DNA from: Rhyacichthys aspro
Taxonomy: Eukaryota; Chordata; Actinopteri; Gobiiformes; Rhyacichthyidae
Direction of reading: 5' to 3'
Length of the DNA: 64,000 nt
Assembly: GCA_036850595.1 (NCBI GenBank)
Contig: CM072152.1
Location: forward strand, 186,001 to 250,000
The translations under genes and the position numbers were made by a program. The notes under the pieces are model-generated. The model was not told the DNA's origin and ran no database searches. It worked only from the letters and a program-made list of their open reading frames with translations. Positions 56,330 to 64,000 of this stretch are shown here, piece after piece (positions within the stretch are counted from its first letter, which is position 1; each line of letters starts with the position of its first letter).

Positions 56330-57130
56330 AATAATTAAAGCCGCAAGCGGCGATAAAGGCCCTCGCCTCCCTTGCGAACGCGGGGGGCACGTGTCCTCGG
56401 GAAGACTGCATGCCGCCTTTGCTTACAACTGCGGGGACAAATGTTGTGGGCAGGACTGCATGTCCTACTGTAAAGTGCTGGAGAGTCAGTTTTGAAGACA
56501 GCCCTATCATTTGCATATCATTGTGTTCAGGTCATTAATGTGCACAAACGCTTCATTGGGTCCAACCAGATCCAACAATGTTTGTGAAAGTTACAGGAGA
56601 TTTTATTTTCCCCAAAATGGCCTCCTCGTTAGAGGCTTGTCACAACCGCACCCATACAAATATCAAAAAACTATTTGATAATTTTTTGTTGGCTCACGTG
56701 TCTAGATGATTCTGACCAAATTTAGAGCCTTTTGGATGGAAATCCTACGAGAAATAAGATTTTGAATGAGAGATGCGATTTTTGGTGTTGCATGTTCCAC
56801 CCAAAATGGCGGACTTCCTTTTTGGTTTGGGGTGGGGCCGTAATATCATTTTTTGTTTGCCTTGACATAGCCTATGTATCTACCAAGTTTCGTTTGCCTA
56901 TGTTGGAAAAAATGCACTTTCACTTTCCATAGGCCCAATGTATTTTGATTTTCCAGGGGTCGCCACTGAGTCATTTTTTCATATTTTTTTTCGCGGACTC
57001 CATGTAAATTAATTTTTCGCCGGGCTTGAATTTTGGGCCAAGTTTCCCTGACTTTTCGTGCATGTTCAGGGGGCGAAATTTGCGCTCAAAGAGCAGAAAA
57101 AAGCGGGCCATCGCCGGCTCGGGCCTAATA
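56330..57130 (+). repeat. dispersed repeat with GCCGCAAGCGGC start, copy B
   Basis: It begins aataataataataattaaag followed by the GCCGCAAGCGGC hairpin at 56340-56351, and ends near atcgccggctcgggcctaat. Internal phrases (ttccccaaaatggcctcctc, gcggacttcctttttggttt) recur in copies at 33190 and 35080. The final gcctaataatgg lets copies abut head to tail. Confidence 0.65.
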
Positions 57131-57540
57131 ATGGCATTTTAAGCTTTAACCAATTTCGTCGTACCATATTTTTGCTCATTTTATCATACTGTCAGAACCT
57201 CATACCTATACCATCCTATCTCTAATCCTGTATCTTTGTCAAACATTGTTACATTGAGTCAGACCCAAAGAGGCGGTTGTGCACAGTGACGCCCTGAACA
57301 CACTGATTTGATTTAATGGCTACCTTTTGAAATGGCCCTCCAGTGCCCCCTTCAAATTTTGAATGGGGCTTTGAAATTTAGTTGGTCATAGGTGAATGAA
57401 ATTTGGTACACACATCCCTCACAGACCCATGAACATAAAAACCTTCAAAAACCTACCCACATCTGCAACCGTGTTGCCATGGCAACTCCCAGAATGTGTG
57501 ATATAAATGAATAGGGTGGAAACATGTAGTTTGTCGAATA

Positions 57541-58125
57541 CAGTGGTCCCTAGTTTATCGCGGGGGTTGCGTTCTAAAAATAACCCTTAATAGGCGAAAT
57601 CCGCGAAGTAGTCAGCTTTATTTTTTACAATTATTATATATGTTTTAAGGCTGTAAAACCCCCTCACCACACGCTTTATACACTTTTCTCAGACAGGCAT
57701 TAACATTTTCTCACATTTCTCTCTTGTTTAAACACTCAAAGTTCAAACCTTAGCATCTTCCTCTGCTTTTTGGGTGCCTTTGTTGGTGCAGAACGTTTCG
57801 TCAAGATTGTGGGTTTTGTTGGGGAGAAAACTTGCAAACATACAGCACTTCAGAGTCACACTGCTAGCGATCAAACATTTATGTAAATTTGGCAAGCCGA
57901 ACGCATTCTGTACACGGCACAGAGGAGATTGATTGACAATGGTCTACAGTCCCTTAGCCAATCAGGACGCAGAACACAATGCGCAAGTTCTCCCTTAGCC
58001 ATTCAGGAGGCAGAACACAATGCGAGTTCATACGCTGTAAAAAAAAGCATGCAAAATTGCACTAAAAAAATCTGCGAAACAGCGAGGCCGCGAAAGGTGA
58101 ACCGCGTTGCAGTGAGGGACAACTG
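57541..58125 (-). mobile_element. pogo/Tigger-type non-autonomous element, copy 2
   Basis: This is the same family as 20715-21369 in opposite orientation, flanked by TA (57539-57540, 58126-58127). The transposase stub region (57760-57810), the CCAAT-bearing tandem units (two instead of three) and both ends align by eye. The end sequence CAGTGGTCCCTAG is slightly diverged. Confidence 0.85.
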
Positions 58126-58369
58126 TATTAATGAAATATGGCACACTGTGTTCCAGTGACATTAATGTAGAGGTCCTAAATATTAAATTTAACTCAATTA
58201 ATAGAGAGTTAGTCCCATTATCAAAAGGTTGTGTGATCAGTTCCCACCCTTGACAATATGTGATTTTGATTTAACTTCAGCTAGAACTAGATCCAGACCA
58301 CACCACACCAAGACAAGAATCAAAAAACAAAAAAACAAAACAAAAAACAAACACAGTTATGAAAGTTCT

Positions 58370-58412
58370 GTGGGCTGCATGTTGGAAAAAAAAATTCCAA
58401 CATGCAGCCCAC
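58370..58412. repeat. 18-bp perfect hairpin
   Basis: 58370-58387 (gtgggctgcatgttggaa) and 58395-58412 are exact reverse complements around seven adenines. It lies in an A-rich stretch of the intron and is not part of a recognised element. Confidence 0.95.
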
Positions 58413-59869
58413 TGGAAGTTCAGTTCAGCCGTACGTCTGAATTATATTTATTTTTCAGGCATGACTATAATATGTTTAAATGTGCTTTCTTACACTGCTG
58501 CGTCTCTGACCCAAACCCTGATCCTAATCTTGACCCATTCCAGTTCCTTCCTTAGACTGGACTGCTCTGACTGTCATCTAGTAGAACTAATGCCCTGTTC
58601 CAACTGTTTACAGCTGCCACAAAAACTACTGAGAAAACCCAACTATCACTTTAGCCATGCCACAGAGCCTCTCACAACATCCTCGAGACATTCCTAAACT
58701 CAGTCCCAGCCACGCTATGGGGAATGTTCAGGAATGTTGTGCTGGTGTAGTGTTTTTCACTGCTGACTCAGGTGGAATAAACTGAAGTGTACCAGTCCAA
58801 AAGCTACTCTTTTTTTTGTAATATTGTCTTTAATGCTCTAGAAAATGAAAAAAGGGGATATAAGATGATTTTAAGAACAACACATTACCAGTGAAAATCA
58901 CTTCCAGACCAACCCAAACAAAGCCCAGCATGAATGAAAATGCTGCATGTGTGTGCATTTACTCCAACCACCACTGCAAAAGTCATGTATTAAAGTCACT
59001 GTATCTGGAATGTTCAAGTAAGTTCATGTTTGTTTGTTACTCCCATGCTTGTTTTTAGATACCCCTTATTATGATGTTAAAATTCTGCACCAAATGGTTT
59101 TAAAACATTTGAGTAATCCCCAAAAAATTGTAGTGTACTGGCCATCAAAGCACACTAGCTGCCACTTTGCGTCTTCCATAAGTAACAGGCTGTGAAGCTG
59201 CACTACAGCAACATTTGGAAACCTTCTGAAACATCTGCTGCAGTACCAGTAACCAAAACTCAGCATTATCTTAACAGCATTTGCATAGATAGACTATAGA
59301 GGTCCGTATCAGCGGATGCCTCCACTAATGTTTCTGTCCTACTGCTGAAGTCAAATGACAGCTCTCTCATGATTTCAACACCCTCCTTCATCAGGAAAGA
59401 CTCAGTGGTGACACTGCACACATAACATTGTGTTTATTAATAGATATTAAATCCAGAATGAGACTAGACCACAGCCTCTGCATGATCAGTGTTTGTCTGT
59501 CATCTCATGTCACTATTCACCACAGCCATTACATTTCAATCAGGTATAGGGCTGAGTAAAACATGCTGTTTGTTATGATTCAGGCATTTTGTTGATGTTT
59601 GTCAAATTGTAATTTCAGTCCTATTTATGACTTAAAACATTTTATTCTTATGAGCCCTTAGACTCAACTAAGGATCATATTAGAGTCTCCTTACAGTCAG
59701 TACTTCTCATACTCAATCCTAAATCTGTGTGGAGAAATGTAGTATACTGTTTTACATAAGGCTGCAAAATTGTTAAGCTGCATCTTGTTTGCATGTTTAA
59801 AAGTAATGTAGATATGAATGACTGCATCAACGCCACTGCTTACACTAACCTTTGACCTTTGTGCTTTAG
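58413..59869. other. cadps intron, no gene seen
   Basis: AT-rich intron. The 108- and 112-codon ORFs spanning the hairpin (58229-58697) lack domains and splice context. Confidence 0.5.
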
Positions 59870-59976
59870 AGAATGTAGGGCGGTTAGTCACTCCTGCCAA
59901 AAAACTAGAGGACACCATTCGTCTGGCAGAGTTGGTGATCGAGGTGCTTCAGCAGAATGAGGAGCATCATGCTGAG
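59870..59976 (+). CDS. cadps: cadps exon: MUN region
   Basis: The acceptor is gtgctttag and the donor gtgagc. The exon is 107 nt. Two bases complete Gln (or Glu if the previous exon is skipped), then 35 codons follow: NVGRLVTPAKKLEDTIRLAE then LVIEVLQQNEEHHAE. The end is phase 0, compatible with the 9-nt microexon or with the exon at 62213. Confidence 0.96.
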
Positions 59977-60612
59977 GTGAGCACGGCACACTTCCTCTGA
60001 CCACTGTGCGCTTTAGACAAACATATGTGGGATGATGTAATATCAACAACAGCCAAACACAGGATATTTAGATAGATTTAATGGTGAATCAAAACTTTTG
60101 TAGTCAGTCTGTCCTCACTGTTCTCAGTCTGTCCACTCTGGGATTAGTTTATCCTTTCCACTGGGTTGTAAGGAATGTCTATTGAGATGTCTATCATCTG
60201 AATGATTTTAAGGCGATAATTGGAAACAGGGTTCTGACCGATGTTCAAGAGAAGACCACTAGAGATTTTACACTGTGCAGCTGAAAGTTGAAAGTTTAAA
60301 GACGCTTAAGCGATGCTTTTCTCTGTCCCCAGCAGAGATGTGCAAATCAGACATGACAGAATCAGCAGGAGGAGACAGTAGAAGATTGATGTGATGTGTT
60401 TTTGTAGCTCAGATCCTTCTGAGCACACAGTCATAAAGCCTACAAACTCTCACACACCAACATAATTTATCAGGCATTTATATTTCTCAGTAAAAAAGTA
60501 TAAAAAAAAGTCTTTAATGTTTTTCTAATGTGTGTGCTGTATGCCCTTATTGTCCTTGACTTATTTTCTTTCTGCTTTTATTTCGTTGGTTTATTTGTGA
60601 ATGTTTGAACAG

Positions 60613-60621
60613 GGAAAAGAG
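60613..60621 (+). CDS. cadps: candidate cadps 9-nt microexon (GKE)
   Basis: The nine bases ggaaaagag sit between tttgaacag and gtatgtgag, in the intron between ...EEHHAE and AFAWW. Both neighbours are phase 0, so inclusion adds Gly-Lys-Glu in frame. From memory, vertebrate CADPS can carry a Gly-basic-Glu tripeptide here, which supports it, but I cannot verify that. A pyrimidine-rich stretch with a TGC (tttctgctttt, about 35-40 nt upstream) resembles the UGC-type context of SRRM4-dependent neural microexons. Confidence 0.65.
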
Positions 60622-61030
60622 GTATGTGAGTCTTTACAGCCCCATGAAACCCCAACCCCCAACCCTCAACATAGTGGTGTGCATGCTCCTTACCACTGAG
60701 CCGCTCAATTTGGTGCAGCTAATCCCCAGATGACACCATTGTGGGCTCTGTTAAAAAAATTCTAAAAGTACACTTCACATGTATTGTTTTTGTCACAAGA
60801 CAAGAATAGGACAAGTTCTGAGAAGATGTTGTTTTGTATGTTCAATTTTTATTTTATTTTTTTTGTCTACAGGAAACAGACCCAACAGTAGCCACACTAC
60901 TCTCATGGACCCAATAGGGTCCTGAGCCCAATGCAAACATAAAAAAAACAAAAAACAAAAAAAAAAAACATGACCCATGCCATACTGTTTGAGTCCCTTT
61001 CAGATTGTGCTCAATGGTAATGCTAATGGA

Positions 61031-61280
61031 TTATTATTAGGCCAGGGCCATAGCTGGTGGCAAGGGCTTTATTTCTTGTCAGCATTTTGCACGCTAATAT
61101 GACCCCCTGAACATACTACATACTAGCTCACCAAACTGCGCCCAAACGCCATGATTGAAAAATAATTTATTTTGTAGGTCCCATACAAACCTATGAAAAG
61201 GGAGCTCAAAAGTGGTCCCTGCAAAACTAAAAAATACATTACCCCAATATCCCGTATCTCTCTCATTCATGGTCATATTG
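61031..61280 (-). repeat. possible GCCGCAAGCGGC-family fragment, inverted
   Basis: attattattaggccagggcc at 61031 mirrors the ggcctaataat end of copy B, and the following text (tttgcacgctaatatgaccc, gcgcccaaacgcc) is in the style of the family. The hairpin end is missing. Confidence 0.4.
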
Positions 61281-62212
61281 AGTCATTAGCTGTTTGTTGT
61301 TTTTGTTTGTTTATTTGTTTTTATTTGGAGGTACACATGTATGAAAGACCAGAGTAAAGGCACATTTTGGTACACTTGAAAATTTAGAAAAGGAAGAAAG
61401 GCTATGAAGAATCTTTGGGAATTTCAAGCAAAATTTATAACATTTGAAAACCCTAGATGTTGACATCTTTGATCTAATTTGCCTCCTTTGTTTCTTACAA
61501 ATCCTTGTATAAGACTCTAATAAAACTTAAACTTAAACTGCTTGTTGCATTAGGCACACAACACACTGATATTTTGGCAAGCTCTCCTGGGCTAAAAGCC
61601 CCCATGGCAAGTGCATGCCTCCTCTTCACCAGCGCCATGAAGGCCCATGGGTGCATTCACATTACAGTGTTGACAGCTTGATGTGAATGAGTACACACCA
61701 TGGCTGCTCAGGGGCCTGTGTTTGCAGCCCGCTACAGACGTGGGGGTGCATGGCTGTGCATGATAACCACTCTAGAGCGGGTACGGGAGGGACCCACTCA
61801 CTGATGGAGCGCTGCAGAGAGTACAAGGAGCTCCCTGCCAGGCCTGCTGTTACCTCTGTGGGCCAGCACTAGTGTGCGGTTCTCCGTGCCCAAGCGCTGT
61901 TTTCTCTTCTCCGTCTTATTAAGAATCCCCCAAGAGATCATGCAGTGAAGTCATTAAAGCAACAACTTGAACTCAAATGGTTAAAAATAAGAGCCAAGAG
62001 CTTTTTCTTTAGACCAATGGACTTTGATTTTATCTCCAACATCAGTGGAAAATGATATTCACACTGGTAACTGCCTGAAAATGCCCTAAAAAGTTTGTCA
62101 GGCTCTTTCCAGTAGCTTTAATGGAAAGTTACTGAGAAGGGGACTGTCAGTTGTGTTGTCCTTTGATCTCTTCCCTCTGGTGTTCTTTGGCCTAACCCCC
62201 TTCTCTCTGAAG

Positions 62213-62369
62213 GCCTTTGCCTGGTGGTCTGACCTGATGGTGGAACATGCTGAGACTTTCCTGTGCCTGTACGCAGCAGACATGGACGCCGCTCTGGAGG
62301 TGCAGCCCCCTGACAGCTGGGACAGTTTCCCACTTTTCCAGCTGCTCAACGACTTCCTTAGGATGGACA
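62213..62369 (+). CDS. cadps: cadps exon: MUN region, last one in window
   Basis: The acceptor is ctctctgaag and the donor gtaagt. The exon is 157 nt, starts in phase 0 and ends in phase 1. It encodes AFAWWSDLMVEHAETFLCLY, AADMDAALEVQPPDSWDSF and PLFQLLNDFLRMD. The wording DLMVEHAETF and AALEVQPPD favours CADPS over CADPS2. The next exon (expected to begin near YNLCNGK in vertebrate CADPS) is not in the remaining 1.6 kb. Confidence 0.95.
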
Positions 62370-62763
62370 GTAAGTGTCGGCCTTTACAGATGAATATATT
62401 TAGCCTTGATTCCACTATATATTATTTACTGCAGGACGACTCGATTTGGACAACAGCCCCTTCTTAAGTTTGTGTTTTCACTGTGTGTGTGTGTGCATCT
62501 GAGAATTAATATATACAAGCACTACTTTAAACATAAACAAAGTAATACTTTATGACACTGATTTATCTTCTTAGGGATTGTGAGGGCTGCAGCTTGTTCC
62601 AGTTGCTTTGGGTTGGGGTACACCATCACTAAGAGTGATTTTCCAGGACCCTTGTTTTGGAGTTTGGTCCTCCAGAGTCAGATCTGAGCCAAGGCTAGAG
62701 TCTAGTCTAGTGAGTGGTGAGCTCTGTCAACTTCTAGTGGAGACAGCTGCAAATCGTTCCCCA

Positions 62764-63070
62764 TTAATTGGTGCAATTTTGAAAAAGACTTTGGCTCTGT
62801 AGATCGCTAACTTTAGCCTTTAGCATGGCACTAGGGTCTTTGAATTGTTGGCTCAGGTCCTCCGAGATGAGCTCAAGAGATGAGACATATTCACCATGTT
62901 CATCCATAGTTAAACATGCTTGATTCAGTTTTGCTTTGAAAGAAGAAAGAGCTTTACTGAGTTCGGCAGTTAGCTTCAGTTTGCTAACCAAGTAGGGCCT
63001 TAATGGCGTACACTAAGCTAGCGCTAGCATCTTCATTCTTGCCACCCTTGAACAGCATTTTGGGAAAAAT
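62764..63070 (-). pseudogene. L1-type LINE ORF1 fragment
   Basis: On the minus strand, LKLTAELSKALSSFKAKLNQ, EHGEYVSSLELISEDLSQQF and SAMLKAKVSDLQSQS correspond to the coiled-coil N-terminal part of fish L1 ORF1 as I remember it. No ORF2 or 3' end is present, so this is a small scrap. Confidence 0.6.
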
Positions 63071-63221
63071 GGGGACCGCTCAGTTGAGATCAGTATGAAA
63101 GAAAACTGTGCCACCATTGTTTACCCAGAAGCACCATCAATTCAGGATTTTACACATTTACTTTCTACTGAAGAAAAAAAAAAAAGATTTTTAAATGGAG
63201 AATAACAGTAGTTTAGTATTA

Positions 63222-64000
63222 AAGGTGGAATAGAAGATGTTTGCGAACATTCAGACAGCAGCGACTATTAGCCAGTTTTTGAATAATGCGCATGCGCAAG
63301 ACCAGCCGACTCGTTTCACAGTTCTTTCCGAGGTCCTGCCTCCAAAACAACAGAGACTAACAGACGGCGCTTCACAGCTGACTGGCCCCGATTCTCTCCA
63401 TACAATGTCACAAACACCAGATAATACTCCCAACTAGCAGTTTTTAATATGACAACAAAACATTGAGCCTAAAACTTACCTGTCGAGCAGCGTATTCCTC
63501 GCTGTGCCTTCAGCGCTCGCTATCGCTCAAACGATGCACCAAGAACAACTCTTTTGTTTCTTTCATCTGCCTTTCATCTTTTTCCTTTTCGCAGCCACCT
63601 CAAATATAGTCTTTCTTTTACAGTTACCTTCATCAGTGTTCTTCGCAGCCATTGTGTAAAACCTTGCTAACGACAAAAAATATTAACTAGATATAAATGT
63701 AGCCTGAAGCTAACGAGGAGTAGCTAGATGAACAAACTAGAGCTAACGGATGGAGCTAACGCTAGTTAAACAGACTGTCCCCCATCTACACAAATAAATA
63801 AAGAGAAAAAGAAAAAAAAAGGAAATAAATGACTATGTGGTCCTGACAATGGAGCTGCACGAAGGAGCAGTCTGTGCCTGACCGTGAAGCTGCACAGTGA
63901 AGCTGTTTAACGGTAGCAACGCAAAAGCAGCTGTAAACAGAATACGTGAACGCGCACGCTTCTGGCCTCACGTAGCAGGAGTGATTGACAGGCTGATTGA
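63222..64000. mobile_element. possible TTAA-type element, right end outside
   Basis: attaaaggtggaatagaaga near 63217 presents TTAA followed by AGGTGGAATAGAAG, the layout seen at other Kolobok-like ends in this window. The interior (63240-63560, 63840-63980) is GC-richer than the flanks. The far end lies beyond the window, so this is tentative. Confidence 0.35.

Larger units (their letters stand above)
13712..62369 (+). other. cadps: cadps gene, internal part (gene-level entry)
   Basis: Calcium-dependent secretion activator (CAPS) is a peripheral membrane and cytosolic protein that primes dense-core vesicles for Ca2+-triggered exocytosis, binding phosphoinositides through its PH domain and syntaxin/SNAREs through its MUN region. 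Twelve canonical exons are visible. Each has an AG acceptor and GT donor, and the joined reading frame is uninterrupted. The order is end of C2, PH domain, linker, then MUN region. The sequence resembles vertebrate CADPS more than CADPS2, for example DLMVEHAETF and DMDAALEVQPP in the last exon. Whether it is the teleost a or b paralogue cannot be decided here. The 5' exons and C-terminal exons lie outside the window. Most introns are large and transposon-filled. Confidence 0.95.

Noticed and set aside
54825..59869. Expected short alternative cadps exon coding ENQKDA-like residues
   Set aside because: Scanned by eye for AG-flanked short blocks of that reading and found none; it may be absent or too diverged to see.
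60638..60660. Second microexon candidate after ttacag (cccc...)
   Set aside because: No GT donor within a plausible distance.
60793..60978. Phe/Leu-rich minus-strand ORF
   Set aside because: Arises from T/A-rich runs; no start context or homology.

Overview
The window is vertebrate genomic DNA, most likely from a teleost fish. It is AT-rich, intron-dominated and full of fish-type mobile DNA: Tc1-like, hAT, Kolobok, pogo, DIRS, BEL/Pao and LINE elements, plus copies of fish interspersed repeats. Exons are short and have GT-AG borders. There is no sign of prokaryotic gene organisation.

The host gene is a CADPS/CAPS orthologue (calcium-dependent secretion activator, dense-core vesicle priming) on the + strand, covering almost the whole window. 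Twelve canonical exons lie between 13712 and 62369. Every junction phase closes, and they encode a continuous stretch from the end of the C2 domain, through the PH domain, into the MUN region. The first and last exons of the gene lie outside the window. Two further exons are inferred: a 180-nt phase-2/2 cassette (31701-31880) that fits in frame between two canonical exons, and a 9-nt phase-0 microexon (60613-60621, Gly-Lys-Glu). The 69-nt exon at 54756-54824 is also symmetric and may be skipped.

On the minus strand of the first intron, 97-6304 holds at least eight exons of a nested gene. They have compatible phases, a CIDE-N-like region and a domain arrangement I recognise from fish SAMD3-like proteins. 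One exon is frameshifted, and a Kolobok transposon sits about ten bases upstream of its splice acceptor.

The remaining introns hold mobile DNA. From left to right: Kolobok with a THAP-type ORF (663-3476); hAT with a BED finger and one in-frame stop (6842-9980); Tc1-like remnant (11180-12330); SINE-like repeat (15545-15830); TA-flanked MITE (17407-18168); pogo/Tigger derivative (20715-21369); TA/GATA microsatellite (23247-23400); second Tc1-like element (23840-25186); TTAA-flanked MITE (26978-28286); repeat bearing GCCGCAAGCGGC (from 33190); DIRS retrotransposon with its internal complementary region (35240-38644); Tc1 end (39518-39840); LINE scraps (40235-41170); BEL/Pao element (47171-53760) split by an antisense LINE (49050-53050); 45-bp minisatellite (53755-54530); second GCCGCAAGCGGC copy (56330-57130); second pogo copy (57541-58125); and an L1 ORF1 scrap near the right edge.

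Family assignments come from recognising protein and terminal-repeat motifs by eye. No database search was possible.
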